Below are positions 1-11,108 of a stretch of DNA of 64,000 nucleotides, in pieces (within the stretch, counting starts at the first letter, position 1; each line of letters opens with the position of its first letter). Location of the stretch: NCBI GenBank assembly GCA_949152475.1, contig OX424566.1, positions 14,345,177-14,409,176 on the forward strand, in the 5' to 3' direction. The notes beneath the pieces were generated by a model that was not told the DNA's origin, did no database searches, and saw only the letters and a program-made list of their open reading frames with translations. Source of the DNA: Terebella lapidaria. Lineage: Eukaryota > Annelida > Polychaeta > Terebellida > Terebellidae. A program made the position numbers and the translations under genes.

Positions 1-789
1 AAACCTTTCATGTGCGATACTTGCGGTGATTTCTTCAAAACCAAAGACATTTTGCGCTGTCACAGAATCGGCATGCACAGCGTCGAGCAGGTTTGGGAGC
101 AAGTCTCTGGAGAGACAAAGCCGGTACTAGTGGAGAAACCGGCACGGCCATTCGCCTGCAAGTACTGCGACCGTACATTCAAGCGCAAGGCCGTCCTCAA
201 AGAGCACTTGGCTATCCACGAGTCTACCCAGGACATTCCCTGCACACACCCTGGCTGTCACAAAGTCTTCCCCACGAAGTCCCTCATGAGAACTCACGTG
301 CGATCTGTGCACAAAGTCCGCTCAACCGGCTGCCAATGCCCACATGAAGACTGTGGCAAGATCTTTAAAACCCCGAGCGCCTTGCAGGTTCACATCAATG
401 GCACCCACCTGAACCTGCGCTTCCAGTGTATCGCGGACGGCTGCGAGTTCACGTTCACGACGAAGCACCACATGCTGTCACACTACAAGCTCAAACACAC
501 AAACCTCGACTTCAACTATGCCTGCTCCATCTGCGAGAAACGATTCCGACTCAAGGAACAAGTGAAGGCTCACTTAGACGTACATAAAGCTGATCGTCCT
601 TACGAGTGTCAACATTGCTCCAAGACCTTCGCAACAAAGAGCCGACTCACCGCACACTTGAAGATCCACAAGGTCGTCGGAGAACACAACTGTTACCAGT
701 GCGGCAAATCCTTCATCCGCAAGTACAGACTTCAAGAACATCTCAGAAAACACAACGAGGTCTCAGTATCGTACACAGTTGTACAGTGA
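1..789 (+). CDS. C2H2 zinc-finger protein, 3' terminal exon (partial)
   Basis: The reading frame is open from the first base of the window (Lys-Pro-Phe before the first Met at 10), so this is the end of a larger gene that starts upstream. It ends at TGA 787-789. Eight consecutive C2H2 fingers can be counted, starting with CDTCGDFF and ending with CYQCGKSFIRKYRLQEHLRKH. Several have the C-x4-C spacing (CTHPGC, CPHEDC, CIADGC) seen in TFIIIA-like fingers. Linkers are mostly not the strict TGEKP type. The expected role is sequence-specific nucleic-acid binding in the nucleus; the target is unknown. It faces a second multi-finger gene (4266-7354, minus strand) tail to tail and shares finger wording with it (HKVFPTKSL versus NKVFPTEQKL), suggesting the two are paralogues. 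The exact family is not recognised. Confidence 0.85.
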   Translation, partial: KPFMCDTCGDFFKTKDILRCHRIGMHSVEQVWEQVSGETKPVLVEKPARPFACKYCDRTFKRKAVLKEHLAIHESTQDIPCTHPGCHKVFPTKSLMRTHVRSVHKVRSTGCQCPHEDCGKIFKTPSALQVHINGTHLNLRFQCIADGCEFTFTTKHHMLSHYKLKHTNLDFNYACSICEKRFRLKEQVKAHLDVHKADRPYECQHCSKTFATKSRLTAHLKIHKVVGEHNCYQCGKSFIRKYRLQEHLRKHNEVSVSYTVVQ

Positions 790-1814
790 GTCGATGTCAG
801 AAGAGAGTTTTTACATGATTAAACTCACTGCTGGAAATATGATCGATTTTCGTTTCTAAGTGGATACGAGATATTCTAGTATTGGCTCGAAGGTCTAGTA
901 AACATACAGCTTCACTCGGAGTCTAATTGTTGATTTCAGTGCATGTTTAGAATCTTGCAAAACATTGCTTTGAACATTTTCTCATGTTTTGCACATATTC
1001 TCATATAAATAGGACTTGTAGATATAAAGATTAGTGGTCCAGTGAGGTGTTTAGTTCTGTCATTCGCATTGTAAATATCATTTCTGGTAATCCATGTAGA
1101 TGATGCATGTAGAAATATTGATTGATTGTTTGGTAAATAAATTATTTAATGTTCACTATCCAGTTGTTATAAAAATGTGAAGGTTTTATGAAAATTTAGC
1201 TGATAATTAATTGTTAGCATATATTCTGATTTAATATATTTGAGCCATTGTTTGAAGAGTAAGCAAGTAAATGAAGTAAAGCCATGAAATCTTATCGAAA
1301 TGTCTTTTGAACAGAATTCAAATTTACATTGTATGTGCGAGAAACCTGTGGAATTTGTAAGAGGTGACCATAGAATTAATTACCATATTCATGTTCAATC
1401 ATCACGACGCTTTTGAAGACGTGTTTAAATAAATGTTTCTCAACTTGTTCAAGCGTTTATAATGTCCTTATAAATTCAGTGACACAGTGTGTGTTTGTTG
1501 GCACCGATAATTCCTCAAATGTTTATTTCTGAGTTCCCTATTGAGTAGTTACTGGTGATGCATTTTACACTACAACCATCATTGCAATGTTGCAAACACA
1601 TTTTCAAAGATATGTAGTGTATGAACATATTACATGAATTCTACATGTACTCGTATCTACATGAACAAATTTGTACTGCCAATATTCTCGAATCAGGAAA
1701 TGATATGTCCTCATGACTGAATTTCTTGCACATGTGTAGGCCTATGTCTGTTTTGAATTTAGTTACAAACTACAAGCTTCATTTGTTATTACTATGACTA
1801 GGAACACAATTTTT
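790..1814 (+). other. 3' UTR and intergenic DNA after the zinc-finger gene
   Basis: AT-rich and non-coding. AATAAA signals lie at 1136-1141 and 1428-1433, either of which could end the transcript of the zinc-finger gene. No other gene is visible before the repeat at 1815. Confidence 0.5.
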
Positions 1815-1967
1815 AGGTTACCGGACCTTTGGTCCGATAACCTATTGCCATGGCGTTGCGTCCGTCGTCGTCGTCCGGCGTCCATCAACACTGATAAGTT
1901 TACGATCGAATCTGCCTGAAATTTTGCACAAAAATGCCTAAAAATATTTCGAGAGGGAGGTATTTTT
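1815..1967 (+). mobile_element. Solo 5' end of a HINE (Helentron-associated) element
   Basis: It begins AGGTTACCGGACC after a T run and carries the same near-perfect 5' hairpin (GGTTACCGGACC, loop TTT, GGTCCGATAACC) as the full copies. The first ~150 bases match, including the segment around ATGCCTAAAAATATTT, and it stops in a T run exactly where the next full copy begins at 1968. This fits insertion of one copy into a T run of an older one, or a tandem 5'-end duplication. The remaining 3' part of this older copy was not found downstream. Confidence 0.6.
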
Positions 1968-3479
1968 AGGTTACCGGACCTTTGGTCCGATAACCTATTG
2001 GCATGGCGTTGCGTCCGTCGTCCGTCCGTCCGTCCGTCCGTCCGTCCGTCCGTCCGTCCGGCGTTAACATTTTTATCTTTAAAGTTAACGATCGAATCTT
2101 TCTGAAATTTTGCACAAAAATGCCTAAAAATATTTTGAGAAGGAGGTATTTTTTTGTTTTTTGATTTTCGCATTTTTTTCAAAATGGCGGCCGTTTTTGT
2201 CGAAAAACGCTCAATTTTGGACTTTGACGGCCATTTTCTCAAAAACTGTCTGATCAGTTTTGAGTTTTTGGTTTCAAAAGATTCCACTCATATACCTCTG
2301 TGATATGTATAAGTTTGGTTGCCCTAAATCTGCCGGTTTTCGTGTGGCGGCCATTTTGAATTTTTGGCGGGCCCCAGATCGCATTACTATCCATTTTGGG
2401 CCATTTCTAGAGCAAAAAAAAATTTTCACCCTTTGAAAAAAATTTTGGACTTGGAAAATTTTCGGCACTTTTTCCCTTCATAATGGGAGCTGTCCGGACT
2501 GTACTCATAGAACGCTTGAAGATAGAGCTTAGAAATTGGCACTTTCAAATGGGAAGTCATATATGGCGACTTGTGTGGTGACCTTGAATTTGACCTTGGA
2601 TGACCTTGAAAGGTCAAAACAGCCATTTTTGGGTCGAAAAACGCTCAAATTTGCACCTGGTCTGTATTTTCTCAAAAACTGTCTGATCAGTTTTGAGATT
2701 TTTGCTTAAAAAGATTCTTCTTATATACCTCTGCGACGTGTATAAGTTTTGTTGCCCTTGAATCGCCGATCTCAGTGTGGCGGCCATTTTGAATTTTTGA
2801 CGAGTCGGCGAAAAAAAAATTTTTCGCCCCAAATAACATTACTATCCATTTTGGGCCATTTCTAGGCAAAAAAAAATTTTCACCCTTTGAAAAAACTTTT
2901 GGACTTAGAAAATTTTCGGCACTTTTTTCCTTCATAATGGGAGCTGTCAGGACTGTACTCATAGAACGCTTGAAGATAGAGCTTAGAAATTGGCACTTTC
3001 AAATCGGAAGTCATATATGGCGACTTGTGTGGTGACCTTGAATTTGACCTTGGATGACCTTGAAAGGTCAAAACAGCCATTTTGGGGTCAAAAAATGCCC
3101 AGATTTGCCCTTGTAGATGAAATGCTTGCAGATAGAGCTCCTGTTTGCATTATGAACATATAGGAAGACATATATGGCACAACTAATGATGACCTTGAAC
3201 TTGACTTCAGATGACCTTGAGTGCCAAATGTCTGACTTGGAATGTGTAAATTGACCTGAGCGGCCTAAACGATTCCACCCAACATATAGAATATCAAATG
3301 CCGCACACATACATGTAATGGTTACATCGAAGTTCATACGGATGACCTTGATTGGTAAATCCCAAGGTCATATGTTTACACTGCGAACCTTGATTGGTAA
3401 ATCTCAAGGTCTGTTACCTGCCAATGCTGCCATGGCCAAACCAAAATTGTCCGGTAACCTGTCGTAGCCTTTGGGCTAA
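1968..3479 (+). mobile_element. HINE-A copy 1, non-autonomous Helentron-like ('pearl'-like) element
   Basis: Ends: TTTTTAGGTTACCGGACC at the 5' side and TTGTCCGGTAACCT at the 3' side, an inverted pair (AGGTTACCGGAC/GTCCGGTAACCT). A second short hairpin, AGCCTTTGGGCT, and then CTAATTTT follow at the 3' end. Behind the 5' hairpin is a (GTCC)n tract, then two core monomers of about 430 bp (the GTCTGATCAG landmark recurs near 2248 and 2681), then a unique 3' part. There is no transposase gene; the short ORFs on both strands are accidents of the repeat. This plan matches HINE/DINE-1 and bivalve pearl elements mobilised by Helentrons. The family assignment rests on architecture, not on a search. 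Confidence 0.7.
2012..2060 (+). repeat. (GTCC)n microsatellite inside HINE-A
   Basis: About a dozen GTCC units directly follow the 5' hairpin. The same tract at the same place recurs in another copy (32455-32514), so it is part of the element rather than host DNA. Confidence 0.9.
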
Positions 3480-4265
3480 TTTTATACAATTATTACATAA
3501 ACATGATATACATGTATAGAAGAAGCAATACCGGTAGATGTCCTATGACATACAGTGAATATTTTCGACCTGCTGCTAAAGTTACTGTACTTGTTTTGTA
3601 CACAAGCATAAACACAGGATTTCAAGCAACACTCAAATCAAAAATCTTTATTTCATGAACTATTTCAATTCACCAATACACACAACAAAATAAATTGATG
3701 ATGATACCAATAGAATAGATATCCACCAATGAATCATTATTGCAGCAAGCAAACTACCAACATGAACCACTGTATTGAAAAGTTTTTTTTTTCTCATTAT
3801 AAATACATTGGAGTCGGAGGATTGTGCGATGAGTATACATGTAAATCTATGTATATTTATCTTTACCCATGCTCCACAGCGAACTACATGTACGGAGGAA
3901 AGTGTTCGATTCTCAGAAGACGACATAGGTCAATAACAACAGTTATACATGATGCTCATCAACTGACTACGGAACTGCAAGATTAAATGAAACCGTGAAT
4001 ATTCGTAGCTGCAAATACATCTCTCTTCACAGTATTGGTGGCCATTCTACAAGTTTAAAACATATTATTCATATGCATTTACATCTCTATATATATAAAC
4101 GTTATCATGAACATGAACATTATTAATTCAAAGTGATAAATATTTTCGAACAACGGTATCAAAAGTTTAGAAATACACCAGTATTTCTCATCTAACAGTC
4201 ATGCTGTGAACGATCAAGTTGTCTGAATAGCCACGACACCAGCATTCATTGTCCAATGCCCGTTA
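3480..4265 (-). other. 3' UTR region of the minus-strand zinc-finger gene and intergenic DNA
   Basis: No coding sequence is supported here. A minus-strand AATAAA (TTTATT at 3647-3652) lies about 610 bases after the stop of the zinc-finger gene and is its likely poly(A) signal. Confidence 0.5.
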
Positions 4266-7200
4266 CTACTCTTGTTCACAAGTGCTGCTGTTATCATCAA
4301 AATTTCCACTTTCAGTCGACCCCTCCACTTTGACAAGCGAGATATTCCTTCCCTCAATATGACACATTTCCTCATCTGACTGTTTGTGGACGCGGTTCAG
4401 GTGCTGGACCATGCGATACCGTCGTGGGAACGATTCCTGGCAGTAGCGACATTTATAGTGACGATCCTTGTCGTGTATTTTACTGTGGGTTGTCAGAAGA
4501 CTCTGCGTTTTGAAGCTTTTCTTGCAGCTGTTACAATGGAAGTCCCGGGTCATCAAGTGGGAGCGAAGGTGGACTTTAAGCATGTCCTTGTACTTGAACA
4601 TTTTGTTGCAGTTCGGGTGCGTGCAGGGAATCGTCGCTGGCACTTCCCCACGATGGTTGTCGTTGATGTGTCGTAGGAGTGAGTGTTTTTGTGTGAACAT
4701 TTTATTGCAGCCGTCCTCAGTGCACATCCATCGGTAGCCCTCATGAGTCATCTCGTGCTTCCTAAGTGCTCGCTTGTCTCGGAACACGGAACTGCAGCCT
4801 TCGAAGGAACAGTGTATTGCATCCCTCGGGCGGTGCACAGCATGGTAATGTGCCTTCAGTTTCTGCTCGGTTGGGAAAACTTTGTTACAGTCTTTGGCTG
4901 TGCACGGTATCTGGTCCTTCGATTCATGGGCCGCTTTTATGTGATGTTGTAGACTGACTTTTTTCAAGAACATTTTTCCGCATGTCTCACAAGAATAGGC
5001 TTGCCGATGAGTGTCATGGACAATTGAATGCCGGACCAGGTCGTCTTGAAGCTTGAAGGTTTTTCCGCAATCTTTGCAGGTGAAGGCGTCTGCCTGAGCC
5101 TTGTGTTTCCTCTCGATGTGAGCTTTTAGATTACCGGCCGAGAATGATTTCCCACAGAGCTGACACACCTCCGCCTCCTTGGATTTGTAGACGGTTGGCA
5201 AACCTCTGTGGACACGCATGTGCAGCTGCAGGTCACGCTTACTGTTGAAGCGCTTTGGACATTCCTCCTCAGAGCAGGGATATTTACCGCGTTCCGTGTG
5301 CATTCTTGCAACGTGAAGCTGCAATGTATACTTGTTGCGGTATACTTTTCCACAAACTCCACATTTTTCCGGTTTGAGTCCAGACGGGACTTGGTAATGT
5401 ATCCTCTTGATGTGGGATTGCACTGTTTGCTTTGTTGAGAATTTCTTTTCACATAATGGACATGACCTCCCTTCAACCTTTTCTAAAAGGTCCTCCAGTG
5501 TTACCTCCTCACCCATTGTAATATGAGATTTCCGCTTTTCATCCTCTGACGCCTGCCGTTCTCTGATTCTCTTGAATGCTTCTCGTTGCGTTGGGACGAT
5601 ATCAGCACCTCTATGTGCTTCTTCAATGTGCTTTTCCATTTCCTCGAGCCCATAAAAGTCCTGTTCACAGCAGAATATTCGGTAGAAGGTTGGCTTCCCC
5701 TCGTCTTTGGCAGGTGACCTGCATGTTTTCAGGGACGCACAAAGTCTGGAGACCTTTTGGGCATCAGATTCATCGTGAAGCTTCGCCTCGATTACAGCGT
5801 CTGGTGCAGTGATTGGCTCTCCTTTAGGTGGGGTCTTTTGGTGTCTTGCTGATCGTCGGACAGTGGGGGACCGCCTGGGGCTCTGTATGGGCTCATCATC
5901 GGGAGTGAGCATCACTGCCATCTCTGTAACTGAATATATTATGCCATATCATGCATAGGATATCTGAAGTCTTGGAATATTGTGTGATATTTTGCATTTT
6001 AAGATTATTCCTTTGGACATGTTGTGAGAAATAAATGTTTCACTGATGAGCAAACTGAACTTTGAGACCCTTTACAAGCCGAAAACAGTGAAAACATACC
6101 TGAGTTCTGGGGGATGTGCTTTTCACTTTCGGGTTGTTCGATGAGGCTGCCTTCAATTTCTGCCTCTGGCCTATCAAGCTTCAGGGTAATGTCTTTAACA
6201 CCAGGTTGTTTCTCCACTGGCTCTGAACCTGTGATGGGAGTCGCTTCTTCCAATTCAATTTTAATTCTTTTGGTAGCAGGTTCAGCAACCATCTCATTTT
6301 CTATTGTGTTTATGAGTGGACTTCCGCTATAATTGTTGGGATGCCATTCAGTTTTGGAAAAGTCAACCACTTCACTAGCCACCTTAGAACCAGACCGATG
6401 TTCTGTGACAGGTTGACTATTTTGATGGTATAGCGGTATAATTTTGTCAGGAATAGGTCTGCGATTAGAAAGTTGTTGTCCCTGGACATTTGTTGAGAGG
6501 GAAGAACTTTCCGCTTCCTGACTTGCCAAGATCTCATCCGGACGTTGTTCAACGGGCATGAACTCGATAGATTGTTGCTCAACATTCTCTGCAACAGGCA
6601 CCAGCGGGTGGACATCTTGTACTGGGAGCTCCACAGGGGTTTCTTCTTTGAGAAATTATCAAATAATTTATTACATGATAATAAATTCAAACTTGTAAAT
6701 AAATAAACTTGTAAATAAATGTTACTTGTGAATAAATATTTGTTTGCTGGAAGCTAATGCTGGGAGGTGGAGTCTAAAGATACCTGTTTGTGGAATATCT
6801 TGTTCATTATCCGATATTTTTTCTACTTCATATGAAGTGATGAAATCATTGTCAATCTTCTGTACTAAACAGCAGAGTGGAAATCCTTGTAAAGAAAAAA
6901 TGACACCAGTTACAATTTTACCCTGTATTCTGTCAATAATCGGCATTCTCGTGAAATAGGTCCTGCTACATTATGACAAGGCTTATTCAGTTAAAACAAT
7001 AACACCATTTTAATGTTTTCAGTCAACTTCTATATCTTGGAGAATCCTGGAGGGTGGTAGCGGGGGTGAATGGAGGTACACACTAAAATCATAACGTACG
7101 AAATAAGCGGGACCTCAAGAAGACCATATCTGACTTCATTCATGACAGTCAGTGTGCGAGAACAGAGAATTGTGAAGTGACGAGAGAGAACTGACAGAAA

Positions 7201-7354
7201 ATATGTCAGTTAGGAACACACACCTGAGCACAAACGACCATCACACTCAACCAGGATTCTGTACGAGCCTGGTTTTGATGGTGTGTAGTTCAATGTGATG
7301 CTTCCGTTACTATTGTGACTGATACTGTAGTTATCGTAATCTGGCATCTTTGTT
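4266..7354 (-). CDS. Multi-finger C2H2 protein with an upstream filamin-type repeat (5' incomplete)
   Basis: Exons read on the minus strand: 7354-7224, 6885-6784, 6645-6100 and 5923-4266. All acceptors are AG and donors GT, and phases agree at each junction. The last exon carries 12 clear C2H2 fingers, from CPLCEKKFSTKQTVQSHIKRIH to CRYCQESFPRRYRMVQHLNRVH, plus a degenerate first one (FCCEQDF). It ends in an acidic, Ser-rich tail at TAG/TAA near 4266. Exon 6645-6100 is an acidic, low-complexity linker. Exons 7354-7224 and 6885-6784 read like the second half of a filamin/ABP280 repeat (GSITLNYTPSKPGSYRILV, then a GFP segment in place of the usual GSPF). Exons before 7354 were not found and could lie beyond the LINE. 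Likely a nuclear DNA-binding protein. The finger exon is certain; the join to the filamin exon rests on splice phase and is moderately sure. Confidence 0.7.
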
Positions 7355-7934
7355 CTGAAACAGACAGACCAAGGTTTCCAATATCCCTGTTACATCTAAC
7401 TTATTCTAACAGAACATGAGGTACACGATTCATCAAACTAGACGGTGTTCTGAGAATGAATCACATAATCAGATAAATCAATAAACAATGAATAAAATAA
7501 ATTTGTATTCGAGAAACGCAATTCCCGTCTCCGAATAACCCATTTATCGCCCAAAAATATTTCAATCTATCCGAAAAATGCAAAGCAACGATGGTAACAT
7601 ATGATTTAAAACGATCAGAGGATATTCGTATAATAACTGGTAATGTAAAAATAACTCAATATTGCTTGATACCTCCACATTAAGTGATTAACATACGAAC
7701 ATTTCACTAGAATCTATTTCAAGATCCAAAATTCACAAAAAGGTTTCACATTCTAAACACCGTCAACAAAATTTTTTTCGACTCGTAAATATAATATCTC
7801 CTTGGTGCGCTACATAATTCGTGATTGAGGAGACAAGGTCTAAACTTCTACTGTACTAATATTTTTCAACCACAGGTTTTTTTTATCTTAATTTTAACTT
7901 CAATTTTGTCACTTGGAAAGCACTGCTCCTGCCT
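7355..7934 (-). other. Probable intron upstream of the filamin-like exon
   Basis: AT-rich sequence between the splice acceptor at 7356-7355 and the LINE tail. No exon, RNA gene or clear repeat was recognised. Confidence 0.4.
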
Positions 7935-8017
7935 GCCTAGACGCCTTACTTGTTACTTACTTGTTACTTGTCCGATAACTCCCGCCTGTCTTGTCTAGGC
8001 GAACCGCACTGTGTGCG

Positions 8018-9115
8018 TTATGTTTCGATGCTAACAAATTTTGTGTTGTACCCTTTAGCCGAAAACCGATCTAACCGCCCCAGAGCATAACGCGATTGTC
8101 CAGTGACTTGGACACTTCTGGCATGATGTAGTGCAAAACACAGGTTTCTGCATGTGGCATAGAGCTCAGCCAGGTCATCTCCTCCTCGGCTCGTCCACGT
8201 CGGATCAAGGATGATCCTCATCAGGTCATCATCTGGCAATGTGCCATCCTTGTCATCTAGGTGGTTGTGGAGTTTAATGAGATGGGGCTTCCTGGCCTTG
8301 GCTAGAGATGGGCATCTCAGCAGGAAGTGTGTCTCTGACTCTGGCTCCAGAGCACACATGGGGCAGGTGGTAGCACTTCCTCTAGTGCGTGTCGAGCCGC
8401 CGAGCAACGGGTATCGGCCAACTAGGAGTTTTGCATGTACCATGGACTTCAGGATACTGAGTTTATCTGTGTTAGGCTGCTCCCAGACAGGGTGACAACT
8501 TCGCAGAGTGCAGGCTTCTAAGTTGAGGTACTTAAGAGTCTGCTTCTGTTTTGCTTCGGACTTGAGTTTCCGCTCCCAGAAGCAGGTGACAGCCTCTGTT
8601 ATCATCTGCTTCCATTTGGTCTTCCTGGGAGGGGTCCTCATAAGGTCAAAGGCTGATGGGAGGTTATACTGTTTCAGTAGCTCACGTACCTGGACTGTCC
8701 AGCTGTGCGACTCCATGCTTTTGACTGCAAGCTGTTGTCTCATAATAGAGTTTTCTAAAGACTCTGTCCGCCGGGCGATGTTGACGAAGAAGTTCAACAG
8801 CTGCTTGTGGAGGAGGCCAGTGGCTGGAATAGCACCAACAAGCAGGTAGACTGCTGCATTCGCTGTAGAGCCTCGGAGATGTTGAAATTTCTTTAGGCTG
8901 CTTCTGTAGTAGTTCTCGAGGATCTCATACTCTGGCGGGGTTAGGATCAGGGCCTCCAGGCCATGGAGAAGTGCTGGGGTGACGTAAAGATCCCAGAGCT
9001 GCATGGAAGTTTTTGGGTTGATCCCGTTCAGGCCGTGCAGTCCAGCTCCCATCAGAGAGTAGGCTGTCCGTCTCACTGTCTGAATCCGGGCAGATACAGT
9101 TGGGAGGTTTGACAC
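8018..9115 (-). pseudogene. LINE ORF2, RT thumb and C-terminal region
   Basis: A 365-residue continuation of ORF2 with the LINE thumb region and a C-terminal Cys/His motif (CPMC followed by HFLLRCP, C-x2-C-x8-H-x4-C). It ends at the 3' UTR near 8018. Same frame as the RT fragment. Confidence 0.8.
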
Positions 9116-9145
9116 ATTGTTTGTTCGGATGATTCCCAGGTGGGT

Positions 9146-9649
9146 TTACGACCCAGTAATTTCAAGTTTCTTTCCGTTCAGATGGAGGTTCACATCTTCA
9201 GGCTGTGCGGCTCCCTTGATGTACGGGGCTACAGCTTTTGTCTTAGTCGTGCTGAAGAGGTATCGTTCCACTGAGGCATCTTGTTGGGCTTCATTTATGA
9301 GGATTTGAGTATGGAGGGGTGTTTTACCAACTAGCGCAAGGTCGTCTGCACACATGAGCGCGCCAGCAACTGTGGAACCGATCCTGAAGGCACTAGGATG
9401 GGACTCATACCTTCTGAGGAGGTTATTCGCTCTTGCTTTGAACAAGGTCGTTGAGGTAAGGCCTCCTTGTCTGATCCCTTGGGCTTCCCTGATATATCTG
9501 GATATGTCACCATTCCATTTCACCAAGGACTTGATGTCTGTATACATGTCATCAAAGATGGACCATAGCTTCCCCTGGATACCTTGCTCAAAGATGGCGT
9601 TCAGCATTCCCTGGTGATCAACTACATCGAAGGCCTTACTGGCGTCCAT
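9146..9649 (-). pseudogene. LINE ORF2, reverse transcriptase fragment
   Basis: RT motifs in order: MDASKAFDVVDH (first catalytic Asp), GIRQGGLTST, and CADDLALVGK (ADD of the YADD box). It ends at an in-frame TAA, after which the same frame resumes with HLGIIRTNN and the C-terminal part at 9115. The RT fingers upstream of MDASKAFD are lost with the endonuclease end. Confidence 0.85.
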
Positions 9650-10034
9650 GAAAGTTTGGATTTGCAGTTGTAGAGATGCTGACAGCAGTCAGTCTGTTAC
9701 TGCCATCTGGCAACGGGGTGACGCTATGGGAAATCGAACTTGGCCACATGATGGCTACGCCAGCTGTCCCTCTTGGCCGATACAGCGGGGGAAGGGGGTT
9801 ATCATCATCTGAGCACTTCAGGACAACTTCCCATCCAGGGGCCACTTTCTTTATGAAGTCTGATTCAAATTGGTGAAGCCAGTGTTCTTGGATACAGACG
9901 ACAGTGTTTGGTCTCAGAGTTTGTTGAAGATAGGTGAAATTTGATTTGATGTTTTCAATGTTAATGGAGGTGATGTTGATTTTTTCTGGGGTGGAACATG
10001 TGACTAGTTGGTCGGTGACATTCCCAGAATCCAC
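9636..10034 (-). pseudogene. LINE ORF2, endonuclease N-terminal fragment
   Basis: It reads INITSINIENIKSNFTYL and then VVCIQEHWL, the start of an APE-type endonuclease (the motif with N and the catalytic E in QEHWL), followed by AGVAIMW. The domain breaks off near 9645; the later catalytic motifs are absent and the frame runs straight into RT sequence in another frame, marking an internal deletion. Confidence 0.7.
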
Positions 10035-10457
10035 GGCGGGCTCTTGGGTTGGGTGGCCTGTCCTAAAAAAGAAGGAGAGGGCTTGGATGTGGATGGACTA
10101 CATGTGGTTGACCTGTCTGGGCTGTGTGGCATGTCCGGGGTCTGTGAAGGACTATGGTCTGACAGGTTGATGAACGGTTCATCCAGGTTTTTTTCGGTTC
10201 GATGTGGAGACCTTATTGTTGCATCCAATTTCTTCTCGTTTCGAATTGGAGACCTTGTTGTTTCGACATGCACTGATTTCGACATGCACTCTCCAGTACA
10301 ATGCACTGGTTTTCCACCAGCATGACCAGTGTGCGGGTCAGTGCAATGCTCAGCTGTGTCAGGGTAGGCATCATAGGGTGGGTTCTCTCCAGCTTGAGGC
10401 CTGGCTATTTGGGCCCTGGTTGCTTGGGTTCCATGGTTGTATTCAAAGACTCGGGGC

Positions 10458-11075
10458 TTACGGTGTTGCCTGTGGGGTCTCCACCTCTGCCTTGGAGCGC
10501 CAATGTTTGATAGGATTGAGGTTGACAGGGCCAAGGCTACTTGTCTCAGGGCAGCTGTGGTGGTGTCCTCCGTCTGGGGGCAGTGGTGGCAGGAGGGTGC
10601 CATGCTGTATGGTCCACCATTCCAAGGGGACCAAGGGGACATTGGAGTCGGCTCTGGTTGGAGTTTGGTTTTGCTGAGCCCAGGTTGTGTGGTTGGGAGC
10701 AGCTGTCCACGGTTGGGGTAGCCATGGTACGTATTGTGGGGGTGGCTGCCATGCAGGCGGTGACGCATTTGCAGCAGGTGGCGTTGCAGTGAGTTTCAGT
10801 TTCAGCAGACGATTTTCCTCAAGGACTGCATTCACCCTACTCTCCAGCTTGCAGGTCAGGTTTTTCAGTTCTTCAACTTGTGCGGTTTGTTCACTTAGCT
10901 CATCCTCACGTTTCATTAGGCTAGAGAGTTTGTGTTTAAGAGTGCATTCCTTGTTCTTGAGCTCTCTCTCCTTTTCCAGGATTGCGAGTTCTCTGTCGAT
11001 TAGAGGGGTGTCACTTTTCTTGGAGTCTTTAGCAGGACGGCTACCATCAGACTGGCATGCTGACTCAAGAGCCAT
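10458..11075 (-). pseudogene. LINE ORF1, coiled-coil and Pro-rich part
   Basis: Same frame as the PHD part and separated from it by one stop. It holds a strongly charged heptad-like coiled coil (ILEKERELKNKE, EELKNLTCKLESRVNAVLEE) followed by a Pro/Trp-rich tail. The overlapping frame at 10004-10768 continues as another Pro/Ser/His-rich stretch, suggesting a frameshift in the ORF1 tail. Coiled coils in LINE ORF1 proteins drive multimerisation. Confidence 0.6.
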
Positions 11076-11108
11076 GTTATCTGCATTGGTGCTGGCTGGA
11101 GCTTTGGA

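Noticed and set aside
1763-3337. Several 60-170 codon ORFs, repeated at 28-36 kb
   Set aside because: They are accidental frames in HINE monomers; the protein sequences recur only because the DNA repeats.
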